A stretch of DNA of 64,000 nt from Ovis canadensis. Lineage: Eukaryota; Chordata; Mammalia; Artiodactyla; Bovidae. The position numbers were made by a program, and so were the translations under genes. Where the stretch lies: NCBI RefSeq assembly GCF_042477335.2, contig NC_091727.1, positions 127,069,501 to 127,133,500 of the forward strand. The letters run 5' to 3'. This document shows positions 1 through 16,914 of the stretch, one piece after another. Within the stretch, counting starts at the first letter, position 1. Each line of letters begins with the position of its first letter. The notes below the pieces were generated by a model that made no database searches, was not told the origin of the DNA, and saw only the letters and a list, made by a program, of their open reading frames with translations.

Positions 1-603
1 TACAGGAGCGTGTTGGCCAATACTGGTTTCCATGACTGCAGCACAGGAGCGGCCCTGAGGAGATACCCCACGTCCAAGGGCAGAGAAGCCCCAGCAAGAT
101 GGTAGGAGGGGCGAATTCACGTTTAGAATCACACTCCATCTCCACCAGAGACACTCAGAGGGCTCAAACAAACCTTGTGTGCACCAGGACCCAGAGATCC
201 CACAGAGACTGAGACAGAACTGGGTTTGAGTGTCTCCTGTGGAGGTACAGGTCAGCAATGGACTGCCACAGGGGCAGGGGCCCTGGATGCAGAAGACTTG
301 GGTATGGCATAAGCCCTCTTGGAGGAGGTCACCATTAATCCCACCATAGAGCTGCCAGAACTTACAAAGGACTAGGAAATAAACTCTTGGAGGACACAAA
401 CAGAACGTTGTGTGCACCATGACCCAGGAAAAAGGAGCAGTGACCCCCACAAGAGACCAACCCAGACTTGTCTGGGAGTGTCCAGGAGTCTCCAGCAGAG
501 GTGTGGGTTGGTGGTGGCCTGCTGCAGGGTTGGGGGCACTGAGTGTAGCAGTGCATGCATGGGGCCTTTTGAAGGAGGTCGCCATTATCTTCATTACCTC
601 CAC
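1..603 (+). repeat. BovB-associated 5' region (5' UTR-like), left part
   Basis: Non-coding repeat with two related units of about 230 bases: GTGTGCACCA..GACCCAG at about 176 and 411, and GAGGTC(A/G)CCATTA at about 325 and 577. It runs towards the start of a BovB element that resumes at 1249, interrupted by an antisense BovB fragment. The element continues beyond the left edge of the window. Assignment is by memory of ruminant repeats. Confidence 0.7.
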
Positions 604-1248
604 CATAGTTTCAGTTCAGTTCAGTCACTCAGTTGTGTCCAACTCTTTGTGACCCCATGAATCACAGCATGCCAGGCCTCCCTGTCCATCACCAACTCCC
701 GGAGTTCACTCAGACTCATGTCCATCGGGTCGGTGATGCCATCCAGCCATCTCATCCTCTGTCATCCCCTTCTCCTCCTGCCCCCAATCCCTCCCAGCAT
801 CAGGGTCTTTTCCAATGAGTCAACTCTTCACATGAGGTGGCCAAAGTATTGGAGTTTCAGCTGCAGCATCAGTCCTTCCAATGAACACCCAGGACTGATC
901 TCCTCTAGGATGGACTGGTTGGATCTCCTTGCAGTCCAAGGGACTCTCAAGAGTCTTCTCCAACACCACAGTTCAAAAGCATCAATTCTTCAGTGCTCAG
1001 CTTTCTGCACAGTCCAACTCTCACATCCATACATGACCACTGGAAAAACTAAAGCCTTGACTAGATGGACCTTTGTTGGCAAAGTGATATCTCTGCTTTT
1101 GAATATTCTCTCTAGGTTGGTCATAACTTTCCTTCCAAGGAGTAAGCATCTTTTAATATCATGGCTGCAATCACCATCTGCAGTAATTTTGGAGCCCCCC
1201 AAAATAAAAGTCTGCTACTGTTTCCACTGATGGGACCAAATGCCATAA
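604..1248 (-). mobile_element. BovB (RTE) LINE 3' end, antisense, nested
   Basis: Read on the minus strand it encodes the C-terminal part of the BovB ORF2 protein: KITADGDCSH, KRCLLLGRKVMTN, VVMYGCESWT and onward, with frame breaks. It ends at 604 in the TCAGT-repeat tail typical of BovB and derived SINEs. It is 5'-truncated and dead. It sits between two parts of a plus-strand BovB 5' region, so it inserted there in the opposite direction. No clear target duplication is seen. Confidence 0.85.
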
Positions 1249-2645
1249 ATAACAGGGAGGGAACACAGCTCCACCGATCAACAGAAAATTGGATTAAAGA
1301 TTTACTGAGCATGGCTCCTCCCATCAGAACAAGACCCAGTTTCCCCCTCAGTCAGTCTCTCCCATCAGGAAGCTTCCATAAGTCTCTTATCCTTCTCCAT
1401 CAGAGGGCAGACAGACTGAAAACCACAATCACAGGAAACTAACCAATCTGATCAAATGGACCACAGCCTTGTCTAACTCAATGAAACTATGAGCCATGCT
1501 GTGTAGGACCATCCAAGACAGGCGGGTCATGGTGGAGAGTTCTGACAAAATGTGACCCACTGGAGAATGGAATGGCAAACCACTTCAGTATTCTTGCCTT
1601 GAGAACCCCATGAACAGTGTGAAAAGGCAAAAAGATAGGACACTGAAAGATGAACTCCCCAGGTCAGTAGGTGCCCAAAATGCACTGGAGATCAGTGGAG
1701 AAATAACTCCAGAAAGAATGAAGGGATGGAGCCAGAGCAAAAACAATACCCAGCTGTGGATGTGACTGGTGATAGAAGCAAAGTCCGATGCTGTAAAGAG
1801 CAATATCACATAGGAACCTGAAATGTTAGGTCCATGAATCAAGGCAAATTGGAAGTGGTCAAACAGGAGATGGCAAGAGTGAACATAGACATTTTAGGAA
1901 TCAGCAAACTAAGATGGACTGGAATGGGTGAATTTAACTCAGATGACCATTATATCTACTACTGTGGGCAGGAATCCCTTAGAAGAAATGGAGTAGCCCT
2001 CATAGTTAACAAAAGAGTCCGAAATGCAGTACTTGAATGCAATCTCAAAAGCGACAGAATGATCTGTTTGTTTCCAAGGCAAACCATTCATGGTAATCCA
2101 AGTCTATGCCCTGACCAGTAATGCTGAAGAAAGTAACACCCAAAAAAGATATCCTTTTCATTATAGGGGACTGGAATGCAAAAGTAGGAAGTCAAGAGAC
2201 ACCTGGAGTAACAGGCAAATTTGGCACTGGAGTACAGAATGAAGCAGGGCAAAGGCTAATAGAGTTTTGACAAGAGAATGCACTGGTCATAGCAAACACC
2301 CTCTTCCAACAACACAAGAGAAGACTCTACACATGGACATCTCCAGATAGTCTATACTGAAATCAGATTGATTATATTCTTTGCAGCCAAAGATGAAGAA
2401 GCTCTATACAGTCAACAAAAACAAGACTGGGAGCTGACTGTGGCTCAGATCATGAACTTCTTATTGCCAAATTCAGACTTGAAGAAAGTAGGGAAAACCA
2501 CTAGACCATTCAGGTATGACCTATATCAAATCCCTTACGATTATACAGGGTATGATCAGGCTTCATTTATTCCATTTATCTCTAGTGACATTAGCTTAAA
2601 GGACAGGAGAGGCAAAAGCCAAGGGGAAAAGAATGACTGGGGCGA
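1249..2645 (+). mobile_element. BovB (RTE) LINE, 5' half with endonuclease domain, degenerate
   Basis: From GGGAGGGAACACAG onward this matches the BovB 5' end. From about 1834 it encodes the APE-type endonuclease: NIDILGISKLRWTGMGEF, HYIYYCGQESLRRNG, then in other frames DWNAKVGSQ and QIDYILC. Stops and frameshifts break the ORF, and segments are deleted (around 2085, 2130 and after 2530). The reverse transcriptase is absent. Not functional. Confidence 0.88.
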
Positions 2646-3259
2646 GAAATGAAGCAGAGACTTGTGATCGTTCTGCATTATCATGGTGATCAGAAAATTA
2701 GTTTTCATTTTTAAGACATTTGCCCTCCCCTATATAGGTTCCAGACACAACTTGTGATTCTGCATCATCAATTTCTTTTTCAGGAAAGTCAACAGCCCTT
2801 TCCCTGAACTGAGAGCATCTCTGGCTGAACATGGAGATCCAAAAATCCACTCTGGCCTGGACTGGACCAGGTGTGAGCCAACAGGGTCAGATAAGAGAGG
2901 AAAACTGGGTCCCCAGAGCCCCACTACCTAGAATTCTGGTTTCCCAACCAGCTGAACCCTCTTCCTCCCCTACCACCCCCCCCCCAGGCCCGAGGAAACA
3001 GCACTGGTGATTGATGCATCCACAGGCAGCCCACAGAGCCAGATTCTTCTCTATGTCACCATGGGGCTGCCAATTTGTCTGCTAATCTTTGTTTTTTCTG
3101 AGAATCACTTTTCTCTTCCTGGAATCAGATCCAATGTTTAGGGTAACGGAGCAGCAGACTTGAACCCTCAGAGAAGATTTGGTCTCTGTGCCTCTTTTCA
3201 TCCCCACTGTCCTGACCCTAGATTGAGTCATCTGAAGAGTCAGTCACCTGTACTATTGC
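2646..3259. other. Non-coding, no recognised feature
   Basis: Unique-looking sequence with a short C run near 2980. No credible ORF and no repeat I can name. Confidence 0.5.
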
Positions 3260-3342
3260 AGTGCTTGCTGCCATGCTCAGGCACTCGGTCATGTCCAACT
3301 CTTTGCGACCCCATGGACTGTAGCCTGCCAGGCTCCTCTGTC
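3260..3342 (-). mobile_element. Bov-tA-like SINE fragment
   Basis: Carries the Bov core (GTCCAACTCTTTGCGACCCC, then TGTAGCCTGCCAGG) and stops abruptly after CTCTGTCC, so the tRNA-like half is missing. Confidence 0.85.
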
Positions 3343-3554
3343 CAAGTTAATTTTCTAAAATGTGTTTCTAATCATGTCACTCCTACTGTTTTTAAAAGAT
3401 CTTTGAGTAACCCAATTACATGGACTATTATTGAATAAATAAATTTGCTCTGTTAGTATCAAATTCCCCATTATCCTTATTTCCTGTCTTTATAGCCTTC
3501 ACCACGATTTCAACCTATCTTACTTATGTGTTTTCTTACTTATTGTCTGTCTCC

Positions 3555-3668
3555 CTCTTCCATTGGAATGAAGTTTCCATTTGATCAATGTTCTTATCTG
3601 TCTGTCCCCAAAACAGTGGCTGACACGTTAGATAATAAATATTGACTGAATGAAGGACTCAATAAATC
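3555..3668 (+). repeat. L2-like 3' end
   Basis: Reads like the L2 terminus: CTGTCTGTCCCC, then CAGTGGCTGACACGTTAGAT and an AATAAATATTGACTGAATGA tail. Confidence 0.6.
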
Positions 3669-3689
3669 AAATTCTGTTAGCCACAGTTA

Positions 3690-3870
3690 ATTCTTTTTTT
3701 CGTAAATGAACTTTATTTACTTTAACGATTACAAATGTAATACATGCTTACTGTAGAGAATCTGGAAAGTACAGAGAAGTAAAAAGAAGAACATTAAAAC
3801 ACCCATAATCCCACCACATTAAGGCAAACACTGCTCACATTATGTTCTATCTATGCCTGTTTAAAGACCA
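3690..3870 (-). repeat. Old L1 (L1M-type) 3' fragment
   Basis: Contains ACAAATGTAATACATGCTTA and CACCCATAATCCCACCAC, typical of old mammalian L1 3' ends, with a T-rich start that marks the minus strand. Confidence 0.5.
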
Positions 3871-4039
3871 AGATCTTTATCAAGAGTGCTGGCCACAAAG
3901 CACAATAGCCAAGGGGAGTGAGGGCAATTAACAACTGAGGAGGTCACCCAAAGGTCAGAGCTAGAAATTTCACACTGAGGGACAAGACAATGGCCACTGA
4001 CAATAGATCAAGACTTCAAAAGTTGAAACAGAAGAACAA

Positions 4040-4147
4040 GTTGGGTTACGGTAAGAATGTAGTGAGATGATGCTTGTCAAGAGTTTAGCCCACTACCTGT
4101 CACATAGTACATAAACAATAAACATTAGCTATTACTAAGATTATTAC
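4040..4147 (+). repeat. MIR 3' part
   Basis: CACTACCTGTCACATAGTAC followed by ATAAACATTAGCTATTA matches the MIR 3' end. Confidence 0.55.
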
Positions 4148-4609
4148 TATGCGTCAAAACAAATGGTTCAGGATGGAGACTATAAACAAGACAAGGGCCT
4201 TGGAGACCAAATTTAAGTGCTGTGAGTTGGGGCATATAGGGACAAGTATACTGGATGAAAAGGATGGTATTGGAGTGGGCATCACTCTCCTTATGGGCTC
4301 CCTTGCCAGGTGAAATGGGACCAGGGCTTCCTCAAGTTTGCCTGATGACATGTGGCAAGACACTCTAAGGTGTTTTTGAGGTAGGACATAGTTTCTCCTG
4401 CCTAGACTTCTCCCTGGACCAAGAACTAGCACTGTCCTTGTTGGTAATGGGAGTTCGGAACTTCATACACTGAACATTCTTGAAGTCCACATTCTGATTG
4501 TTGGGGCAGGTTAAAGGCATGTGGGGTGAAAGAGAAGGTCAAGTCAACCAAGTGGGGGATAGGGTGGGATGCACCTGGAGAGGGTGCTGAAGGGGGAAAG
4601 GCCACAAGT

Positions 4610-4615
4610 TTTAAT
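4610..4615 (-). terminator. Possible RTL9 polyadenylation signal (ATTAAA)
   Basis: The common variant ATTAAA lies about 85 bases past the RTL9 stop on the minus strand. The next canonical AATAAA on that strand is about 1 kb further, at 3712-3717, inside an old L1-like repeat. Which is used cannot be told from sequence. Confidence 0.25.
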
Positions 4616-4700
4616 GATATAATTGCATGAAATGAGTCTAGGAACCAGTCCTCAAGTTAGCAGCCAACTTGGATATCACAGGAGAAGAGTCCAGGTAGCA

Positions 4701-9854
<5,154 letters not shown>

Positions 9855-10449
9855 CTGTAAACAGGAAACAAGTTTAGCAGTCAAAAGGCAATATCAAAAA
9901 GATGAGGAAATAGACAATGATTCGTGATGGAGACCTCTTATGTGTTTGCTGGCTCTGTGGCATCAGAGATGGGCCTCTCAGGTTAAAGAAGCTGTATGGC
10001 ATTAAACAAATTCAAAGCTGGAGCAACTATCCTTTCCACCTCTATCCTTTTCAAACCAACCGGCTCAGTCACACAGCACACACTCAGTTTATAAAAGCTA
10101 TCAGCACTGGCAACTTCAGCAGCCCAGAGCCTGGGAGGTCCTGGTTGAAATGAAACAGCAGCACCACCTTCTGGAAAATTGTGAGAAGTGCAGGTTCCTG
10201 AGCCATGCTCTCTCCCACCACAGCACTAGCAAGCCAGCCAAGGGCCTGGATGAGAACACCCTTCACCCCAGGATAACTATTAGTTCCTAGTGCTCACTGA
10301 GTCCTGCTCATGCTTTAATTCCCATTTTACTACTCTAATGGACCTAAATGTCTTCCTCAGGAAAAGGAAGGCATTTAACTGATCAATGAGAGTAGCATTG
10401 TACAAACTGAAATTCCTGTTCATTAACATTTTGATTTTTAACAACAAAA

Positions 10450-10600
10450 ATCACCACTACTACTACCACCTACTGCTCACCTAGTGTGTTCAAGGCAGTA
10501 CACTTTAGCGTCTGCAGTGTACCAGGATGTACAAGCATTACACATTGGAATCTTACAATAATAGTATTATTCCCATTTTACCAGTGTGCTCAGATTAGTT
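10450..10600 (-). repeat. Weak MIR-like fragment
   Basis: Only the run from ACAAGCATTACA to TATTATTCCCATTTTACCAG recalls the reverse MIR pattern; heavily diverged. Confidence 0.3.
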
Positions 10601-11019
10601 GGGGTTGGGGTTAGAATAAGACCACTGAAACACTAGGAACTGTTTGTCTTTGACTATCACTTACTCATTGGGGTTGCCTAGCCTTTGGCATTCCTAAAGC
10701 TACATTCAGTTATCTCTCTGATGTCCTAGATCTTGGTTCACTTGAAGCTCAGTCTATAGGAAGTACAAACTTCAAGCTTCTCTGACAACTGGGTAAGAGT
10801 GAGTGGATAAGCCCAGAGCCTCACCCCTCTGGCCCACTCCCATAAGCAGCCTCCAATGAGGATTCTTGGCACAGAACTTGGAAACTAACACACACATTAC
10901 ACAATGTTGACATGTCCCCTCAGCCTGCTCATGCCCCCAGTGGAACACTTGCTCATTTGGGACAATGTCATAAAACTCATCAATCTGGTGCAGCATGCCT
11001 CCATAATAATATTGAGAAT

Positions 11020-11240
11020 GCTAGCAACAGAAGTGCCAAATGCTCAACATTTCTTGAGCATATGATGACTGGCAAGTACCCTACTGGGCACCTTACATGC
11101 ACTGTCTTACTTGGTCACCACAGCAACCCTGAGAGATTTTGGTCTTCCTCAGTGACGGTCATCCTCAAAATCCTCATCTTACAAAGGAGAAAACCAAGGT
11201 CCAGAGAGGCTTCATAATTTACCTGCAGTCACTTGGATTC
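11020..11240 (-). repeat. MIR
   Basis: CTTGAGCATATGATGACTGGC, TTACATGCACTGTCTTAC and AAAACCAAGGTCCAGAGAGG follow MIR order in reverse orientation. Confidence 0.6.
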
Positions 11241-11469
11241 CTAGGCCCACCCAGCTCCAGAGACCCCTACTCTTCTCTGCTGTGCTATAATGACCCACCC
11301 TATCTGAAATACTGGCCTCATGCTAGGACCGTGATTACTCTAATAATTGGTGCAATGGGAAAGATGGGTCAAAAGGGCAGTTGTAGATAACCACCCCCAC
11401 CTACCACATCTTCAGAAAAATCCCTGAACATGCCAGTTTCCCACCAGGCAAAACCCGGAAAGATCTTAC

Positions 11470-11708
11470 CTTGCCAGTCAGGGAGAAGAGAGGGAGTATG
11501 TCCTTTGTGCCCCTAGTTGTTTTGGTCTGGCCAATTTACTTATGCCCCATGCCCAGCCAGTTCATTAAAGTAAGACCCAGTACCAGCAGCTGTTCTCTGC
11601 AATCTCCCTTAGCTATCCCCTGCCACGCCCCCCTCCTGCCCGCCAGCCAGCCAGCCTGCCCACCCGCCCACCCGCCCCACTGCTCCTGACTTGCTAGTGC
11701 TTGCTCTG
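11470..11708 (-). other. Candidate RTL9 non-coding first exon
   Basis: The minus strand reads CTGGCAAG|GTAAGATC at 11470/11469, a textbook splice donor. About 265 bases upstream on the same strand is a TATA-like box (11735-11740), which places a start near 11705-11710. Joining this exon to the acceptor at 9855 would remove a 1,615-bp intron. The exon contains GC-box-like blocks (GGGCGGGTGGGCGGG). The coding potential is nil, as expected of a 5' UTR. The human gene has exons further upstream, so this could be one of several starts. All of this is inferred from signals; no transcript was seen. Confidence 0.45.
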
Positions 11709-11732
11709 TCTCTCTGGTCCCAGATTCCTGCC

Positions 11733-11742
11733 TCTATATAGG
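11733..11742 (-). promoter_or_regulatory. TATA-like box, candidate RTL9 promoter
   Basis: TATATA in a nearly symmetrical context, so it could serve either strand. On the minus strand it sits about 30 bases before the inferred start of the exon ending in a consensus donor. On the plus strand GC-rich blocks (11616-11685) lie upstream of it, so a plus-strand transcript is an alternative reading. Confidence 0.35.
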
Positions 11743-11884
11743 CTCTGACATTTGCCTCTGGCCGCATTTCACTTGACAGCCCTCCAGAAGCTCCGCTTTA
11801 GCACTTGGCCTATGCAACTCCACCCTTCTTCCCCTAGCCCCCAGTAGCTGCACCAGGCCACTCTGCCCACCTCTGGCCATCCCA

Positions 11885-12560
11885 AAGGGAAGAGGAGTCA
11901 CACAAGTAAAGAGATGAGACCGAAAGGGTCTTGGCTCAGGAAATGAGACGTTCCCTCTGTGGCTGAGCGGACACCAGGGTCATGGGAGCCAGGCGCTACC
12001 ACCAGTGGGCCATGGAAGAGCAGGCAGGGGATAGAGGGAACAGGGCTGAAGGCTGAGTGGAGCAGTGGAGAAGAGTGGGTTCAGGTGCAGGGTTTGGAAG
12101 GATGGGCCATGGGGCTTAAGAGAGCCCAGCAATAGTGACAACTAAAAAGCCAACTGGCCCTAGTGTCAGAGACTTGGAGGGAAATCTGGCAACTAGCTAC
12201 CCCGCCATAGGGTTAGAATTCAACAATGAGGCTCCACAGCATCCAGACAGCTGGCAAGAAAAGCATGCCAATCTTAAGCGTACCAGGTGAGAACTTGCTC
12301 ATAGAAGCAGGACTTCAGCCTTCTTTCTAGAACTAGGGCACAAGATCAGGGTAGAATTAACAAAAAGGTCTGCCAGAGCCTTCTGCATCAGGAGCCCTCC
12401 AACCCTTATACTAAGGGCAGAAATGGTCCCTGAGCCCCGAATATGGCAAAGCCTTTAGGTGAAGTTGAAGTACCCCAGGGACTCAGAATCTAGGGGCTGG
12501 GTGGAGACATTCAGCTCGTTATAAACTTCCCCATGCTGCAACAACCAAAGATAATTATCA
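11885..12560. other. Non-coding, no recognised feature
   Basis: Moderately GC-rich unique-looking sequence upstream of the candidate RTL9 promoter. No ORF with coding character; could hold promoter-proximal elements. Confidence 0.4.
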
Positions 12561-12562
12561 CC

Positions 12563-12920
12563 CAACAATACCTGGGCACTCAGGCTAAGCACTACACTTG
12601 TTTTATATCCACACCTCGTGGCCACACCTGCAAGGTAGGCACTGACGCCATTCCCATTTATTTTATGCTTTAGAAATTTTTTCCTTCATTTTCTTTTTTT
12701 TCAATTTTATTTTTTATTGAAATACAATTGATTTATAATGTTATGTTAATTTCAGATGTTCAGCAGTGATTCAGTTTTATCATATATATGTGCGTGTGTA
12801 TAATATATTATTTTACAAATGGTGAGAGGTGCTTGGAGAAATTGTAACCAATATCATAGAGCCAGCACATGGTAAAGCCCTCATTTAAGCCCAAGTTAGT
12901 CTGATTCCAGAATGAGACTA
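12563..12920 (-). repeat. MIR interrupted by an L1 3' fragment
   Basis: MIR-like flanks (CTAAGCACTACACTTG before; CATAGAGCCAGCACATGG after) enclose a T-rich block at about 12665-12815. That block contains TTTTATTGAAATACAATTGA and AGCAGTGATTCAGTTTTATC, as in ruminant L1 3' ends. The L1 is on the minus strand and is younger than the MIR. Confidence 0.55.
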
Positions 12921-13019
12921 ATTTCCTCTCTTGGTAAACAGACAAATGATTAGAAACACTGCCCAAGTACCACCATGTTCTTCCTACCCCCCAACTAATG
13001 GCTGAATCATCATCGTGAT

Positions 13020-13240
13020 AATAATAATAGTAATAATAATAATACCAACTGACTTAGAACTCTTGCTACATGCCAAGAACTACACTAAGGGTTTTACATG
13101 CATTCTCTCATTTGATCCCAACATCTATCCTGTAAGCTAGGTGTTTTTAATTCTCAGTTTACAGATAAGAAAACTGAGTCTTGGCGAAGTGAACTGACAT
13201 GACCAAAACCATACAGCTCCATTTGACTCCAGAACTCACT
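13020..13240 (-). repeat. MIR preceded by an (ATA)n run
   Basis: The MIR signature (ACACTAAGGGTTTTACATGC, CTCATTTGATCC, AACTGAGTCTTGGC) follows an ATA/ATG trinucleotide run. Confidence 0.65.
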
Positions 13241-13339
13241 TGTAGTATACTACTCAAAGAGAAAACTTCCAGTCACTCTCTCCCTACCCTAAACCAAAAA
13301 GTACTCACAGGGAACCCAACAGCAATAATTATTATTATT

Positions 13340-13515
13340 ATTATACTTAATAATAACAGCTAACGTTTACTGTGCCAGGCACTGTGCTAAGCACTATACA
13401 TGCAAAATTTCATTTGCTGCTCACAGCAGCCCTATGAAGTAGGTATTATCACTCTCATTTTCAGATGAGGCACAGAGAGATTTGTTAGCTTTCCCAAAGT
13501 CACATAGCTAGAAAG
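13340..13515 (-). repeat. MIR, well preserved
   Basis: TGCCAGGCACTGTGCTAAGC to CACATAGCTAG in correct order; one of the clearest MIR copies here. Confidence 0.75.
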
Positions 13516-14939
13516 CACTGTTGTTTATGATCATAAAAACTTGGAAATTACCTAAATGCCAGTGTTAGAACCCAATCCACTGAATGATTAAACAAATCAT
13601 TGTACATCTGCAGTGTCCAGTGAAAATGATTATCTGATTTTTATAAAATAAATTTGTATTTAGAAAAAAATACAGTTTGGAAAGATGTATACCAAAACGT
13701 TAACAGTGCTGAGTGACTGGATTAAAGAGAATTTTAACTTTTGTTTTTCTTAGCTGTATTCTCTCATCTGTCCATATAAATATTATTGTATTAGAAGAAA
13801 AAAATATTTTTCTTTCTTTTAAAAGGTATGTTCCTCTACAGTTCTATCTCTAACCCTCTCCTCTCCTCTCTCTAAGGGCCCCCAACATCTCCCCACCCAA
13901 GTAACCTTTCTCCTCCAATAGGCTTAATTCCTGTATCAGTGAGGTCCTTGGTCAGTAGTGACCTCTGAAAACTGTCTCTAATGGCTTACTTTTATTTTTT
14001 ATTATTACTTTTTAAAAATCTAATTTCTTATTTTTCTACTTTTATTTATGCCTAAGAATTACACAAGTAATCTAGAAATATATTCTCAGGATAAAAACTT
14101 GAAATCCTACCTACAGATAAAGCCAGTACAGATAAAGCCAGTCCTGCACCTACCCCACCCCACCCCATCCCCTCAAGTTCCATTCCTCTGTCTGTTCACA
14201 GTTGGGTGTGTCTCCTTCCAAACTTTTTCTAGCTGCAATGGCATTTGGAGTTCATATCATGCAATTGCTTGCAAAACCCAGGGTGTGCAAAGAGCTCCTG
14301 TTAGAAAACCACTCTGACTCTGGACACTCAAGGAGTTCAAGTTCTGGTTCATTGTGACCATTAATCATCAGCCGTCTTCTAAGATGGCTACCTAGCAAGA
14401 CTGCTTGCAGGCTCAGGCCATTTGGGTCCCAGATTTTCATTTTGTTCGTGCCGGTGTCTCTATAGACACAGAGAGGGGAGGCCTACTAAGGAAGGAAAAG
14501 CCCAGAAACTGCTGCTTAGCATCTCAGATCTCTCACGTCTGGCCCAGTCTACACTGATCAATACAGCTAGTAGGAAGTGTCACACACCTGCTGCCTCACA
14601 AAAGTTAATTGAGTTTGGGTTAGCTGCTCAGGGAAATAAGAATAAACAAGAGACAGTTCAATATGTCAACAAATAGCTCTCCAGCTCTTGAAAATAAATT
14701 TTTCCTGAGATTCTGCATGATAGCCTCTCCACTCCCCTCCCCTTCACCCCGGCACTAGCAAGCAAGCATCAAGATAACAGAAAAGAGACAACCTCAGGGT
14801 AGAGAAAGACCTGATCTACTTGAGGGTCTGCCACCTCCCTCACCCCATTGCTCACCCCACTTCTCCAATAGCCCAGATGCTTAAAATGCCCACCTGGCTC
14901 TTTATAAATCAAAGGGGCAAAGAGCTTACATTCACAGAA

Positions 14940-15160
14940 TCCTCACTCTGCCAGGCATTGGGTTAAGCTCTTTACATATATCACATTATTTATCACACAA
15001 CAAACCAATGAAGTGGGTTTTTTTACCCTCATTTTATAAATCAGCTTAAAAAAAAAAAACCCAAGTGGAGAGAAAATAAAATCAAGTAACTCACCTGGGC
15101 TCCCACAGCCAAGAGTGGGTGAAGCTGGGCTTGTCACTCGCGACTGTCTGACTCAGCTGG
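14940..15160 (-). repeat. MIR
   Basis: CTGCCAGGCATTGGGTTAAG, CTCATTTTATAAATCAG and a poly-A stretch, then AACTCACCTGGGCTCCCACAG. Confidence 0.6.
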
Positions 15161-15439
15161 TGCTCTTAACTCAAAGGAGAGTCACACACTGTCTTCGAGT
15201 CTCTGAAGGGCTGTCATATGGAAGAGAGGGTAGGTGTGTTCTGGGTAGCTCCAAAGAGAAGGATTTGACTGTTAGTTGGGAATTACACTTTCATTGGATG
15301 TGCTGCAAATTCCCCAAACAACATGTATATGCATGTCCAACTCTATAGGGAAAAAAACATTATAAGAAGAGCAAACGGAACTGCCTTGCATTAGCTGCTG
15401 TCCTGTGCAATCAGAGAGAACAGGAGGGATATCAAAGGA

Positions 15440-16460
15440 CTGCACATGGGCAGCATCCCAATTTTCTTAAAGAAGGAAACTACAGACCAGTATACTGTAA
15501 ACTCCAGAGCTGCAAGCTTGATGTCAATTCTTGGAGAGATTCTGCCGCAGATTATGAAGCAGGTAATTTATAAGCACTTAGAATGGAAGTGGTGATAGAA
15601 GGTACCTAGAGGTTCTAGCAGAACTGAAACCAATTAAACCAGGTTCCCAAGACTGGCAGCTATCACAAACCAAAAATCTAGGGAGACTGACAGTAGGTTG
15701 CCAGGTTTTTATTTCTCCAAGTAAAGGAACAAGCAAGACAAAACCACCTCAAATTATCATTTCCTAGAAAGGGTTTTCTTTAAACACAAAAAGAGAAGCA
15801 AACAATCTCAGAATAAAGGACAGTTCTTTCAATGAAATAGGTTTTGCTTTACAAAACACTGGCTACATCGTCCTCAGGCTTTCTCACTGCACCCGAGGAC
15901 TGCAATAATTTTCCTAGAGGATGGGCACTTATCCAAGGACCTTCTTTAGGGAATCCCTCACAGCAAAAATATCAACAAAGATAAGATCAGATACCTGTAA
16001 GACAGGAAACATTTCTGGCCAGAACTGGGAAGAACAGAGTTTGACCTTAGCCTAAGTGAGGATATTAACATACATAAATAAAGTGTCCACATAAAGGAGC
16101 ATGAGAGAAATAGAACTTGCCAAGTGCAAATTCAAGCCCTGCTGGGCAGGACTTGGCCAGCGCATTTGACTTTTGCCATCCCTTGGACCACCTGACGGTC
16201 GTGTAGGAATATTTGCCTGATGCCATTAAGCATTTGGCTCACAAACCAGCTTCTGACTTGAGACACTCCAAGCAGCCTTCAGACTATTACTTGTCTCTCC
16301 AGGGAGAGTTCCTAAAGGCAAATGAATTCTCAATTGGCTCAATACTACAGCCAGACTGGGGTTCTACAACAATCTAGAAGGTAGCTTCTAGCCTTGGTCC
16401 CATCCTGTTCAACCCTTTCATCAATGGTGTGAAGAAGAGCACAGATGGATCTTTTACACA
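15440..16460 (+). mobile_element. Ancient CR1/L3-like LINE fossil (reverse transcriptase fragments)
   Basis: The order of pieces resembles a CR1/L3 reverse transcriptase. Near 15470 there is AACTACAGACCAGTATACTG (NYRPVxLxS-like) with a GAGAGATTCTGCCGCAGATT segment, and near 16165 an FDFCHPLDHL-like stretch. Near 16400 the plus strand reads GPILFNPFINGVKKSTDG, close to the LFNIFIND motif. Many stops and rearranged or inserted stretches lie between. Family assignment is tentative. Confidence 0.45.
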
Positions 16461-16914
16461 ACTATTCTAGCGCTGCGGAGAATCTCTATGTTTGGGCTAG
16501 GAAGTAGATTTACATTTTTAAATCCCATGATTTATAATCTATGTCTCTGCCTTTGGGCATTTTCTCTCCTGTTCTTCGCTGCCAATACAGGAAGTCTCTG
16601 CAATGTATGCTCTTCGTGGAAAATGCTTAGTGACGGTATGGCTGCTATGAGCTCTGCCTGCAAAGAACAGGTAGGTTTTTCTCTACAAAGTGCTGAGCCT
16701 TCATCTTAGGCCTGACATCTTTCCTCAGGTAACTGGTGTCAGTGGATACTTCTGGAATTAGAAGAGAGGACAGACTGATGTCCTCATATTCGTAGAATCG
16801 GCCCCATTTCCAAAAGAGTGTCAATGGGACTTTGACTTTATCTGTTGACCTTGACCTTATTTCTGAAGGCGAAGGCAGAGCAGTTTACAGTACCTGCCAC
16901 ACTCCCTCAAACTG

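Noticed and set aside
718-1230. Plus-strand ORF of 170 codons
   Set aside because: It is the antisense of a BovB 3' end.
604-2645. Twin-priming (5' inversion) of a single BovB
   Set aside because: The sequence at 1-603 seems to be the natural upstream continuation of 1249 onward, so a nested antisense insertion explains the order better; not fully excluded.
16488-16709. Plus-strand ORF with a hydrophobic N-terminus
   Set aside because: 73 codons, no family resemblance, beside a LINE fossil; no splice or promoter support.
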